Part shown: in pieces, positions 1-8,681 of the stretch
Layout: each line of letters begins with the position of its first letter
Numbering within the stretch: position 1 is the stretch's first letter
Program-made: the position numbers and the translations under genes
Source of the DNA: Chitinophagaceae bacterium UBA7600
GTDB lineage: Bacteria; Bacteroidota; Bacteroidia; Chitinophagales; Chitinophagaceae
Assembly (NCBI GenBank): GCA_002478885.1
Contig: DLKC01000027.1
Coordinates: forward strand, 62,001 to 126,000
Length of the DNA stretch: 64,000 nt
Reading direction: 5' to 3'
Notes under the pieces: generated by a model
Seen by the model: only the letters and a program-made list of their open reading frames with translations
What the model was told of the DNA's origin: nothing
Database searches by the model: none

Positions 1-14
1 GCTCCAGGCTTAAA

Positions 15-58
15 ATCTGGATAGCTCAAGCGGTTAGAGCGCTACGATCGGGACGTAG
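15..58 (+). pseudogene. tRNA-Pro(CGG)-like 5' half, 3' half missing
   Basis: A 7-base would-be acceptor strand (15-21) is followed by TA, a D-stem GCTC/GAGC (24-27 and 37-40) with a canonical AAGCGGTTA loop, one base, and a perfect 5-bp anticodon stem CTACG/CGTAG (42-46 and 54-58). The stem closes a 7-base loop ATCGGGA with T33, anticodon CGG and G37, as expected for tRNA-Pro. Downstream there is no TTCGA T-loop and no strand complementary to the acceptor, so the gene is truncated at the anticodon arm. It could be a rearrangement scar or an attachment-site remnant. A chance resemblance is unlikely given two intact arms. Confidence 0.55.
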
Positions 59-385
59 TCTAAAAGAAGTACAGCGCTTCTCAAATGCTGAAGACGAGGC
101 AAATGTTATCATCCTGCTTACAGAACGCTGCGGGTTTCAAAAACCGCGGGTTTTAAAAAGCAGCCTTATGCCCACTTTGCAGAGGAAGATATACACCATA
201 GTCTTTGTAATAATTGCTTAAGGCAATACTTTGTACGATGCATAAACAGTAGCGCGTTTATTAATTGTTGCAAAAAGAGTGGTTAAACTTTTTCTCCGTG
301 TGCACAAGGTGGATGATAACAGGGGCTTTTGCAAACTAATTGTTTTACTAAATAAAAGTTCTTCTTAACAGAAGAAGGGGGTACT
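59..385. other. Non-coding stretch before the first gene
   Basis: No convincing reading frame is present. A GC-rich segment around 127-165 has repeated CGCGGGTTT/AAACCGCG-like pieces that could fold. Nothing else is recognised. Confidence 0.4.
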
Positions 386-1483
386 ATGAAACGTATACAA
401 ATAAACCCATACCAAACTGGGTTGTTGTTTAAAAATGGAGCATACAGGCGTATGTTAAAGGAAGGTGTACATTGGTTGTGGAGTGGCGATGTGACGATCT
501 ATGACATGACCAAACAATTTATTCCGCCTATTGAGCTGAATATTCTTTTGCAGGATGAGGCCCTGGCTAATACATTGCATGTTGTTGAAGTAAGGGACAG
601 GGATATAGTGCTGGTCTACGAGAACAGGTTGTTGAAACAGGTATTAACCAGCGGCCGCTATGCTTTCTGGAAAGGCATTGTGGAATACAAATTTGTCTTT
701 GCCGACGTTGGCGGTATCGCTATCCCCGATGAAATTGAACGCACTGTTTTGCAGCACAAATTGCTAGCGCCTTATGTACGTACCGCAACTGTTGAAAGTT
801 ATGAAAAGGCAGTGATGCTTGTGGATGGAAAATTTGAAACTGTTTTGAATAGCGGTATCTGGTTCTGGTGGAAGAACAGCATCGTCATCAATATTCATAA
901 AGCAGATATGCGTTTGCAGCAAGTAGAGATCAATGGCCAGGAGATCCTTACCAAAGACAAAGCCGCATTGCGCATTAACGGCCAGGCACAATACAAAGTA
1001 GTCGACATTGAAAAAGCTGTGCTGCAGAATAAGGAATATGAAAAGCAACTCTACGTTACATTTCAGTTGGCGCTGAGAGAATACATTGGTGGCTTTAGCT
1101 TCGATGAACTATTGGAAAAGAAGGACAACATCGCTCCTTATATTCTTAAGGCTGTGAGCGAAAAAGCAGTGGCGCTTGGTATTGAAGTAACCGGTTTTGG
1201 TATCCGCGATATCATCTTGCCGGGCGATGTGAAAGAGATCGTGAACCAGGTGTTGATCGCTGAGAAAAGAGCACAGGCCAACATCATCATGCGTCGGGAA
1301 GAAACCGCGAATACCCGTAGTTTGCTGAACACTGCAAAGCTGATGGAAGATAATGCGATGTTGTGGAAGCTGAAAGAAATGGAGTATGTGGAAAAGATAG
1401 CAGAAAAGATCAGCAACATTAGCGTTAACAGCAATGGCGATTTGATCGGGCAGTTGAAGCAGATCTTCGCGCCGCAGAAATAA
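386..1483 (+). CDS. SPFH/Band 7 (slipin-like) protein
   Basis: A 365-residue protein with an SPFH/Band 7 core. Family members form large membrane-associated ring or scaffold assemblies; the specific role here is unknown. The N-terminal part (about 1-110) resembles a degenerate copy of the domain. The recognisable core starts near residue 130 (VDGKFETVLNSGIWFW) and is followed by a charged, helix-rich tail (AEKRAQANIIMRREE) typical of the coiled C-terminal part. No clear N-terminal membrane helix is visible, unlike the second SPFH protein of the window at 43839-44771. A purine-rich stretch precedes the ATG. The gene stands alone, with a repeat element downstream. Confidence 0.85.
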   Translation: MKRIQINPYQTGLLFKNGAYRRMLKEGVHWLWSGDVTIYDMTKQFIPPIELNILLQDEALANTLHVVEVRDRDIVLVYENRLLKQVLTSGRYAFWKGIVEYKFVFADVGGIAIPDEIERTVLQHKLLAPYVRTATVESYEKAVMLVDGKFETVLNSGIWFWWKNSIVINIHKADMRLQQVEINGQEILTKDKAALRINGQAQYKVVDIEKAVLQNKEYEKQLYVTFQLALREYIGGFSFDELLEKKDNIAPYILKAVSEKAVALGIEVTGFGIRDIILPGDVKEIVNQVLIAEKRAQANIIMRREETANTRSLLNTAKLMEDNAMLWKLKEMEYVEKIAEKISNISVNSNGDLIGQLKQIFAPQK

Positions 1484-1604
1484 CCTGGACAAGGCCTGGA
1501 ATAATTGCGAAGCATTGATAGGAAATAAAAACAATGCCATTCAACTTCAAAATAATTCCGGGCAGCGTTCAGATGATTTATGCACTTAGCTTTAGTGAGG
1601 TTAT

Positions 1605-1805
1605 TGGGCTTTGGTTGCGTCGCACTCTTGTGCAGTTGTAACAAACGCCGGCAAGGGCTAGCATAAAACAATTGTTTGTCGTGGCCACCTTTTACGATGG
1701 ATGTTTCCTGGGGAAGAGTCACCAATCGTTGCCGCTTACAGTTGCGAACGTACAAGTGAGTGATACCGGATAAGCCGAGACTAACGCATAACAGGCGATG
1801 CCATG
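1605..1805. repeat. Interspersed repeat, compact inverted pair (reverse arm interrupted)
   Basis: The forward arm at 1613-1637 reads TTGCGTCGCACTCTTGTGCAG. The reverse arm is split into GTACAAGTGAGTGA (1750-1763) and AACAGGCGATGCC (1790-1802), with about 25 extra bases between pieces that are contiguous in other copies. It fills most of the gap between the SPFH gene and rtcB. Confidence 0.75.
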
Positions 1806-1843
1806 AAATACATCAGTTGGCATAACTTAAAAAAACAAACAAC

Positions 1844-3298
1844 ATGGGAAAGTTAAAAATATCAGCCAAAGAATTACGGACTATCGGTTATCCTGAGAGC
1901 CCGGTGATTCCAGTGGCGATGAATGTGATGGAAAAAAATTATAAACATCACACAAAGGAGGAAGCAATGGAAATTTTAAAAGCAGTGCTCGCCGCACCCG
2001 TTGAATACTACAACGATGCTGTACTTGCGCTGATCGCTGAGAAGTTATTGCCAAAAGAAAAAGTTGAAGGAGCGGAGATTTCACTAAACAATCAAGGTGT
2101 ACACTTCAACATTTTTGGCCGTGATGAAATTGAAGAAGGTGCCATGCAGCAAATGTATGCCGCATCAAAATTGCCGGTGGCAGTTGCCGGTGCGTTAATG
2201 CCCGATGCGCATCATGGTTATGGTTTGCCTATTGGTGGTGTGCTGGCAACAGAGAATGCGGTGATACCTTATGGCGTTGGTGTCGACATTGGTTGTCGTA
2301 TGTGTTTAAGCATTTTTGATATTGATGTAAAAGATTTGACGCAACGTGAAGCATTCTTTACACGCGAACTTGGCGAAGCAACTTTGTTTGGCAGCGGCGC
2401 ACAGTTTCAACATGCAGAAGACCATGAAGTGATGGACAATAAATTGTTCTTCGAATTGCCTTTGTTAAAAGGCTTGCATACACGTGCATGGAAACAGTTG
2501 GGTTCATCTGGAAGTGGCAATCACTTTGCAGAGTTTGGCATTATTGAAATTGATGAAACAGATGCAACGTTGAATATTCCCGCAGGCACGTATGTTGGTT
2601 TCTTAACGCATAGCGGTTCACGTGCATTGGGCGCTAATATCGCTAATCATTATACAAAGCTTGCGATAAGCAAACGTCGTTTACCGCAGGAAGCAAAACA
2701 TCTTGCCTGGTTAACATTGGATGAGGCGGAAGGCATTGAATATTGGAACGCCATGAATCTTGCAGGTGATTATGCAAGTGCTTGTCACCACGTGATACAT
2801 GCAAAGATTGCAAAGCAGTTAGGTCGCAAGCCCATGAAGATGGTGGAGAATCATCACAACTTTGCATGGAAAGAAATGTACAATAACAAAGAAGTGATTG
2901 TGCATCGGAAAGGTGCAACGCCTGCCGGTAAAAATGTGTTGGGTATTATTCCCGGCAGTATGACGGCGTCTGGTTTTATTGTAAAAGGCAGGGGCGAAGA
3001 AGCCAGTATCAACTCCGCATCGCATGGCGCCGGCAGAAAAATGAGCCGTACACAAGCCATGGCAAACATTACGCGCAATGCCCTCAAAGAAGAACTCGCC
3101 AAACACAATGTAAGATTGCTCGGCGGTGGTTTAGATGAAGCGCCATTTGCATACAAGAATATTGAAGTGGTAATGCAACATCAGAAAGCATTGGTTGATG
3201 TAGTAGGCAAGTTCACGCCAAAGATTGTAAAGATGTGCGGTGCCGAAACCAATAGAATAAGAAAGAATAATAAAAGAGATGTGGTGGAAGAGGAATGA
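1844..3298 (+). CDS. rtcB: RtcB-family RNA ligase
   Basis: A 484-residue RtcB homologue. RtcB joins RNA 2',3'-cyclic-phosphate or 3'-phosphate ends to 5'-OH ends using GTP and Mn2+; in bacteria it acts in tRNA or RNA repair. Diagnostic segments are PDAHHGYGLPIGGVLAT and DIGCRM (metal site), SGSGNHFAEFG, and SASHGAGRKMSR, which carries the guanylated histidine of the family. The length is normal. No archease gene or RtcR regulator is adjacent. A strong terminator follows directly. Confidence 0.95.
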   Translation: MGKLKISAKELRTIGYPESPVIPVAMNVMEKNYKHHTKEEAMEILKAVLAAPVEYYNDAVLALIAEKLLPKEKVEGAEISLNNQGVHFNIFGRDEIEEGAMQQMYAASKLPVAVAGALMPDAHHGYGLPIGGVLATENAVIPYGVGVDIGCRMCLSIFDIDVKDLTQREAFFTRELGEATLFGSGAQFQHAEDHEVMDNKLFFELPLLKGLHTRAWKQLGSSGSGNHFAEFGIIEIDETDATLNIPAGTYVGFLTHSGSRALGANIANHYTKLAISKRRLPQEAKHLAWLTLDEAEGIEYWNAMNLAGDYASACHHVIHAKIAKQLGRKPMKMVENHHNFAWKEMYNNKEVIVHRKGATPAGKNVLGIIPGSMTASGFIVKGRGEEASINSASHGAGRKMSRTQAMANITRNALKEELAKHNVRLLGGGLDEAPFAYKNIEVVMQHQKALVDVVGKFTPKIVKMCGAETNRIRKNNKRDVVEEE

Positions 3299-3304
3299 TA
3301 AAAG

Positions 3305-3337
3305 CTCCTATTGTAGAAATAACAATAGGAGTTTTTT
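3305..3337 (+). terminator. Rho-independent terminator of rtcB
   Basis: A perfect 10-bp stem CTCCTATTGT/ACAATAGGAG with a 7-base loop is followed by six T. It sits just after the rtcB stop. Confidence 0.9.
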
Positions 3338-3363
3338 GCGAATACTAAATTATATTTAGTGCA

Positions 3364-4074
3364 TTAATCTTTTACACAACGAACAGAATAGCCATAAGTC
3401 TTGTCGGTGAGACCTCTGCCCAAAACCACGTCACTGCCAAAAATAAATCTGCCCCAGATCATATTATTATCGCCTGGCGTGGAACTCCACCACGAACCCC
3501 ATGATCCCAAAATGTAAAAGCCCCCACCTTGGCGAAGTCCGCCAGGTAAAGCTGTGAAGCCGCTACTATTGGTTGCACCGGTATTAGGGTCAAGCCAATG
3601 TGCCGTTCCGGCTTCTTTCATTTTGCCTCCTGCTACCGCGTCGCCACCTAAAAAAGTAGATAGGGTTGTCCATTCTGAGTCAGAAGGGATATGCCAGCCA
3701 GTTGGGGCCAACCCTCTTGAATCGGCTACTGCATAATAGTTGTACAATCTGCCATAACTAGAATCATTAGCCGGATCGTTATTATACCAGCACCACGCGC
3801 CGGTTGTAAGCCCAGCCCAAGCTGCAGGGTTTTTTACTTGTGGTATTTTATCTCCGTTACGGTAGCGGGCAACGCTTAAATTTTTAGCCATCCATCGTTG
3901 CTTACCGATTTTTATTACGGTAACGGCTTGCGCATTAGTTTCCGCATCGGCAGATAGAGCTGCAGACGAAAGCGTCGTGCTTGACGAAGATTGTAAATTG
4001 CTGTTTTCTTTTTTGCAAGACATCGCGAAGAGCAACGCCAATAAGGCAAAGAAGGTTTTTAATGTTGGTTTCAT
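3364..4074 (-). CDS. FISUMP-domain lipoprotein
   Basis: A 236-residue secreted lipoprotein. The chosen start (MKPTLKTF) gives a signal peptide with lipobox LFAMSCKK; an upstream in-frame ATG would add 14 residues that spoil it. The body has the pattern of the FISUMP family (Fibrobacter major paralogous, C-type-lectin-like fold): KIGKQRWMAKNLSVARYRNGD, YGRLYNYYAV, GWHIPSDSEWTTL, SGFTALPGGLR and a terminal SVRCVKD. It is probably displayed on the outer membrane; the ligand is unknown. It converges with rtcB. A similar small lectin-like lipoprotein lies at 7907-8491. Confidence 0.88.
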   Translation of the reverse strand: MKPTLKTFFALLALLFAMSCKKENSNLQSSSSTTLSSAALSADAETNAQAVTVIKIGKQRWMAKNLSVARYRNGDKIPQVKNPAAWAGLTTGAWCWYNNDPANDSSYGRLYNYYAVADSRGLAPTGWHIPSDSEWTTLSTFLGGDAVAGGKMKEAGTAHWLDPNTGATNSSGFTALPGGLRQGGGFYILGSWGSWWSSTPGDNNMIWGRFIFGSDVVLGRGLTDKTYGYSVRCVKD

Positions 4075-4193
4075 TTTGCAAACAGGTTTAATCTTGAAAA
4101 GATGGTAATGTAACACTAGTTATATATTTTTCCTTATAAGACGAAATTTATTTAAAACCTGGAGGTGGTAGCGCCCACTAGCACATTGTTATA

Positions 4194-4250
4194 CTCTTAA
4201 TACCCGGGATTTTGAACACTATTAAGCATCGTTGCATCGCACACTGCGGC
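4194..4250. repeat. Interspersed repeat, solitary degenerate forward arm
   Basis: GTTGCATCGCACAC at about 4230-4243, preceded by a CCCGGGA block at 4203. It carries the variant GCATCGCACAC, shared in this window only by the reverse arm at 7746-7800. The remainder of the 4075-4381 gap shows only AT-rich sequence, including TATAATTTAAA near 4360 before the DinB gene. Confidence 0.55.
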
Positions 4251-4381
4251 GGGTGAATCTGTGCCGTGCAAATGTGACAATATAACTCTTCGCTTTTGTC
4301 GGCCTTTTTTCACGATATCAATAAAGCTGTTCATTAAATGCCAAAAACGGTATAATTTAAACCTTCAAACAAAAAATTAAA

Positions 4382-4915
4382 ATGAGTACGCTTAAAAATC
4401 TGTTGGAAAATGTATCTGCTGCTAGGAAACAATATCTTGACCAAGTAAAAGACTACGATGATGCGCAAGGGCAATGGAAGCCGTCACCGCTTGTATGGAG
4501 CATAAGTGAAAACACTGAACATCTTTTTTGGGCAGAGCAAGGCGGCATTCTTGGTATGTGGAAAACCATTCATGCCATTCGGGAAGGCAAAATGCCACGC
4601 AGCTTTGAGTCAATTCATCGCGATATGCCGGTTGAGGAAATTGTCCGGCTTACTTGGAAGGACAAAGAAGAGGTGCCCGCAGTTGCCGCGCCGCGTTTAG
4701 GTGGACCGCTTTCTTTCTGGTCTCATTCGTTAAATAGCCTGCAGACAGTGCTTAATGCTTTTGGCGAAGACTTGAAAGAAGAAGAACTCAAGCTGCAGGC
4801 CCATCCACATCCAATTTCCGGCGCAATGGACTTTCATCAAAGACTGGAATTTTTGGTCTTTCATCTTAATCGACACGAAAAGCAGGTTGCGCAACTTATC
4901 GCTGAAATGAAATGA
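4382..4915 (+). CDS. DinB-family protein
   Basis: A 177-residue DinB/YfiT-like four-helix protein. Helix-borne histidines fit the family's metal-binding triad (SENTEHLFWAEQGG near residue 45, and FHLNRHEKQV at the C-terminus). Family members are metal-dependent enzymes, such as thiol transferases, or proteins of unknown function. Substrate cannot be inferred. The ATG is the first in frame and the neighbour downstream is a sensor kinase more than 300 bp away. Confidence 0.85.
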   Translation: MSTLKNLLENVSAARKQYLDQVKDYDDAQGQWKPSPLVWSISENTEHLFWAEQGGILGMWKTIHAIREGKMPRSFESIHRDMPVEEIVRLTWKDKEEVPAVAAPRLGGPLSFWSHSLNSLQTVLNAFGEDLKEEELKLQAHPHPISGAMDFHQRLEFLVFHLNRHEKQVAQLIAEMK

Positions 4916-5238
4916 TCTAAAGGGAATAAATTATATCTAATCTTTATAGGGTTATTCGGCGAAGGCAAAAAAATTTGGGCTGTCAACTGCAGAACATTTA
5001 TAATCGGCTGTTCCGGCTATTCGCTGCAAGTCTTTGCTGTCGCTGCAGGCTTTCCGCTACTATCCGGCAACCCATAAGCCACACCAAAACATCGGAACCG
5101 TTTAATAAAACACCTGCGGTGCACATGGAAACTCGTGTTGCATCGTGCGGCAAATAAATTCACATCCAAATAAGCTAAATTCACATTATATAAATTACGG
5201 GTGCGTTTATCCAGTGAGATTCGTGCAAAATAAAAATT
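4916..5238. other. Intergenic region upstream of the sensor kinase gene
   Basis: A 323-base gap with no supported gene. It contains a GTTGCATCGTGCGGC string near 5137 that faintly resembles a decayed repeat arm, but it is too degenerate to call. The last 80 bases before the kinase ATG are AT-rich and presumably hold its promoter. Confidence 0.4.
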
Positions 5239-6879
5239 ATGAAAAATTTTTTTCTGGTAATGCTGCTTTTGTTTGCAATACAGCATTGTTTTGCGCAAAT
5301 CAAATGGAGCGAAGATTCTGTTTCTTCGGGTAATCTGCAATGGGATAATTATTCCACTTCCTATCTCGGAGACATTGATGACAGATTTCCATTTCTTGTA
5401 ACGGCAATTCCTTACAACGGCATGTATTCAAACTTCGATGAAATTAATACACCGCTTGATCTTTCATTTAAAGGGTCGCTATATAGATTCAGGTCAGACC
5501 TTTCAGATTATTATTCCCGGAAACTTTACACATACGATTCTTCGGAAGTATATTTTCTTGCGGTGAATATTTGTGAAAGCAACGCAAAAGATTATGAGTA
5601 TCGTGTTGTTTTAAATGCAACAACAGTTATTAAGCCCTGGAGCAATGTAACACAGTTCTCAGATTTCAGATTGAATAGATTTAAAGAAGGTTGTGGCTTT
5701 TTAGGAGGCTATAAAGCTGCATGGGGCAATTACTTGGTTATCGAATTAAAAAAGAAAAATTCAGATATCATTTTTTCTTCGGCTATTGTTTACTGGAAAG
5801 AAATAAAACCCGTTGTAAATGCAGTGTACACCTCAAAAAATTTGAATGATTTTTTCAATATTTTAAGGCACAATGCTGATCAGCCAAAGAAAACGTCTGA
5901 TCTTTCAAAGCTTACTTTTCCCTCAACCGAGAATACGATCATTTATTATTTAAGTGCGGATATTTTTAAGAAAGAAGCAATTGAATATACGTTGGAAAAA
6001 GATGGTCAAATTTTTCGTGAATGGAAAGCCAATGAGTACGATAATAATTTTATCTGGTTTAAAGATCTTCAGCCTGGAAAATACAAACTGCGACTGCGTT
6101 ACAGGGCACAACGGCATAATGTGTCAACGTATGAATTTGAGATATCGCCTCAATGGCAACAGACAACCGCTTTTAAATTTATTGCAGGCAGCTTGATAGC
6201 TGCCTTTATTGGTTTTATATTCTTGCTATTCAGGTCGCAAGCACAAAGGCAAAAATTGAATGAAGCAAGGCTTAATAAAGAAAAGCTGGAAGTAAGTTTG
6301 CAATCAATACGCTCGCAGCTAAATCCGCATTTTATCTTTAATGCGTTGAATTCAATACAGGCTTTAATAAACAAGAACGATACAGATGTTGCAAACAAAT
6401 ATCTTTCAGATTTTAGCAGCTTGCTTCGTGAATCGTTGCAGTATAACGATAGAGTGTATATACCACTTGACATTGAGAAACAAATGCTCGATACTTACCT
6501 GCGCCTGGAGCAGTTACGGTTTCAATTTGCATATAGCATTAGCTGTTCAAATGAAAACCTGGCCAACACGGAAATTCCCTCATTGCTGATACAGCCACTG
6601 GTCGAAAACGCTGTAAAGCATGGTATAAGCGGGTTACACGAGAAGGGGAAAATCGAGATTGTTTTTTGTGTTGATGGTAAAGACTTTTTGATTTCAATTA
6701 AAGACAATGGAAATGGGTTTAATGTCGCGGCAGCGTCGAAAGGGTATGGACTAAAATTAACAACCGAAAGGATCGCACTTTTGAACAAGGCGCTTACGGG
6801 CCAAAAAATTCTTTTGACGAAAGAAAGCACGAAAGAATATGGAACGCAAATATTACTGACTTTTAAAGATTGGATATAG
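5239..6879 (+). CDS. LytS-type sensor histidine kinase
   Basis: A 546-residue membrane sensor. Order: signal peptide (MKNFFLVMLLLFAIQHCFAQ); periplasmic part to about residue 310, whose end (DLQPGKYKLRLRYRAQ) resembles a Y_Y_Y-like beta domain; one membrane helix (about 313-332); a short coiled segment; the His_kinase domain with QLNPHFIFNALNSIQ, phospho-acceptor His364; and an HATPase region (PLVENAVKHG, KDNGNGF). This is the non-orthodox kinase family that pairs with LytTR regulators. The partner follows 48 bases downstream, so the two are probably co-transcribed. The gene is visibly more AT-rich than its neighbours. Confidence 0.92.
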   Translation: MKNFFLVMLLLFAIQHCFAQIKWSEDSVSSGNLQWDNYSTSYLGDIDDRFPFLVTAIPYNGMYSNFDEINTPLDLSFKGSLYRFRSDLSDYYSRKLYTYDSSEVYFLAVNICESNAKDYEYRVVLNATTVIKPWSNVTQFSDFRLNRFKEGCGFLGGYKAAWGNYLVIELKKKNSDIIFSSAIVYWKEIKPVVNAVYTSKNLNDFFNILRHNADQPKKTSDLSKLTFPSTENTIIYYLSADIFKKEAIEYTLEKDGQIFREWKANEYDNNFIWFKDLQPGKYKLRLRYRAQRHNVSTYEFEISPQWQQTTAFKFIAGSLIAAFIGFIFLLFRSQAQRQKLNEARLNKEKLEVSLQSIRSQLNPHFIFNALNSIQALINKNDTDVANKYLSDFSSLLRESLQYNDRVYIPLDIEKQMLDTYLRLEQLRFQFAYSISCSNENLANTEIPSLLIQPLVENAVKHGISGLHEKGKIEIVFCVDGKDFLISIKDNGNGFNVAAASKGYGLKLTTERIALLNKALTGQKILLTKESTKEYGTQILLTFKDWI

Positions 6880-6927
6880 CCAACTTACATCTAATTGTGC
6901 TATACCATTAGAAAAAGAATTCGAAAA

Positions 6928-7677
6928 ATGATAAATGCGATTATAATAGATGACGAGCAAAATAACATCGATAACCTTGCATTTTTGCTTCGTAAAAAGT
7001 GTGGTAACGTACATATTGTGGCAACAGCTTTGGATGTGGTCAACGGGCAAAAGTTAATAGAGCAATTTAGGCCCAATCTTGTTTTTCTTGACATACAAAT
7101 GCCTGGCGGCACCGGTTTTGATATGTTGAAATCATTGCCTCTTCGGGCCTTCGAAGTAATTTTTGTAACAGCATATGACCAGTACGCGATACAGGCCATT
7201 AAAGTTTCCGCGGTGGATTATCTGTTAAAACCGATTAATAGCGAAGATCTGAAACAGGCGGTCAAAAAAGCCACAGAAAAAATCAATGGTAGAAAGCAAA
7301 ATCATCCACTTGAAAACTTGGTAAATTTTTTACAAAACCAACATAATAAAGAAGAACATCGCATTGCCTTACCAACCCTCAAAGAAACGAGGTTTGTTGT
7401 TATAAGAAATATCCTACGCTGCGAATCAAACAATAACTACACTACTTTTTTCCTTGCTGACCATGAAAAAATCCTGGTGGCAAAGCCGATCTATGAGTAC
7501 GAGGAAACATTAAACGGTTATGGCTTTGTTCGCTGTCATCAATCGCATTTAGTTAATGTAAGATTTGTCCGAAGCTGGGTGAAAACAGATGGCGGCTATC
7601 TGCTGTTGGAGGGCGGCTCGCAAATTCCTGTTTCAAAAAATAAAAAAGAAGATGTAAAGGCCGCGCTTGAATCATAA
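6928..7677 (+). CDS. LytTR response regulator
   Basis: A 249-residue regulator: REC domain with acidic pocket DDE (8-10), phospho-acceptor Asp55 in FLDIQMP, and conserved KP in YLLKPIN; then a LytTR DNA-binding domain (ILRCESNNNYTTFFL, GFVRCHQSHLVNVRFV). The start at MINAIII is preferred because an in-frame ATG 33 bases upstream adds residues not found in REC domains. It is the likely partner of the kinase just upstream. It has the same architecture as the regulator at 44787-45527. Confidence 0.93.
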   Translation: MINAIIIDDEQNNIDNLAFLLRKKCGNVHIVATALDVVNGQKLIEQFRPNLVFLDIQMPGGTGFDMLKSLPLRAFEVIFVTAYDQYAIQAIKVSAVDYLLKPINSEDLKQAVKKATEKINGRKQNHPLENLVNFLQNQHNKEEHRIALPTLKETRFVVIRNILRCESNNNYTTFFLADHEKILVAKPIYEYEETLNGYGFVRCHQSHLVNVRFVRSWVKTDGGYLLLEGGSQIPVSKNKKEDVKAALES

Positions 7678-7745
7678 CTATTCAGTTTTTGTGCAGCAGC
7701 AACATTTTGCAAAAGCAGTGAATAAACCCGCTATAGCAGGCTTTA

Positions 7746-7800
7746 GCAGAAGTGTGCGATGCAACAAAAGCTCAACAGGTAATCTCAAGGTGGGCAACAA
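7746..7800. repeat. Interspersed repeat, solitary reverse arm
   Basis: GAAGTGTGCGATGCAACAAAAGC at about 7749, with a GGTGGGC end near 7790. It shares the GCATCGCACAC variant with the forward arm at 4194-4250; together they bracket DinB and the kinase/regulator pair. Confidence 0.7.
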
Positions 7801-7906
7801 ATAAAGTAATCGCGGTTACAAATATCTTGTCAGTTTATACAGATAAGTAGCTGTGGCGGACACCCGCAGTTTTATTTTATTCCTTCACTTCTAATATTTT
7901 ATTGCA

Positions 7907-8491
7907 ATGAAAACAATTACCCGGCCCGTAGCAGGAGTGTTGCTGCTGTTCGCCGCTTCCTGTACTAAAAGCCCGTTGGCTACGCCTCAACCGGCTGCAG
8001 AATCTGCCGACAATTCAGCATTGGCCGTTACTCACTTTGTTGGCGAACACTTTGGCGGCGGTATCGTTTTTTATGTTAACAGTGCCGGAACGCATGGTCT
8101 TATTGCGGACACCGTTGACCTTGTTCCGGCAACATGGTATAACGGTACTTATACAATAACGGGCGTAACAGATGTAGCGCTTGGAACCGGTAAGCCAAAT
8201 ACCCGGGCCGTAATACAATCGCAGGGTACAGCCGGTAGCTACGCTGCGATCGAATGTGCAAAATCGAGGCACAGTGGTTTTAAAGACTGGTTTCTGCCAT
8301 CGCTCGATGAGTTGCATGAGCTCTACCTTAAGCAAAATATCTTTGGCAATTTTGTTCAGAACTATTACTGGTGTTCGAGCGAGATTCACGATAGCAGTGT
8401 ATTCTCCTGGGGTATATATTTCTACAGTGGCGTAGAATATGCAAACCCAAAAAATATTGTGGGGAATGTGCGCGCTGTAAGACAGTTTTAG
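7907..8491 (+). CDS. DUF1566-like lipoprotein
   Basis: A 194-residue secreted lipoprotein: signal peptide with lipobox LFAASCTK, then a C-type-lectin-like body of the DUF1566/Lcl type, seen as GGGIVFYVNSAGTHGLIA, GFKDWFLPSLDELHELY, YWCSSEIHDSSVFSWGIYF and terminal VRAVRQF. It is probably surface exposed. It is related in fold, though not closely in sequence, to the FISUMP protein at 3364-4074. No binding partner can be named. Confidence 0.82.
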   Translation: MKTITRPVAGVLLLFAASCTKSPLATPQPAAESADNSALAVTHFVGEHFGGGIVFYVNSAGTHGLIADTVDLVPATWYNGTYTITGVTDVALGTGKPNTRAVIQSQGTAGSYAAIECAKSRHSGFKDWFLPSLDELHELYLKQNIFGNFVQNYYWCSSEIHDSSVFSWGIYFYSGVEYANPKNIVGNVRAVRQF

Positions 8492-8523
8492 GTCAAACGC
8501 CAACCGGTGCAGCACCGACAATT

Positions 8524-8556
8524 AAAAGGTTAACAGTTTATGCTGTTGGCCTTTTA
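8524..8556 (+). terminator. Probable terminator of the DUF1566-like gene
   Basis: AAAAGGTTAACAG pairs with CTGTTGGCCTTTT across a 6-base loop. The stem contains weak pairs and ends in four T. Confidence 0.65.
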
Positions 8557-8681
8557 GCTTTTGGTTTGGTACCGGAATTGCGGGCGCTAGGTATATTAAA
8601 TGGAAGCTGATCCTATATTTTTTAATCCAACTATCCGCCTTCTGGCACGATAATTTACACTCTGTCGAAAAGCTAATAATT

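Noticed and set aside
1138..1755. A 205-codon minus-strand frame overlapping the first SPFH gene and a repeat
   Set aside because: It is the antisense shadow of a well-supported gene and runs on through a repeat element; no family signature.
5130..5155. Possible further repeat arm (GTTGCATCGTGCGGC)
   Set aside because: Only the first half matches and both outer blocks are missing; it may be chance.
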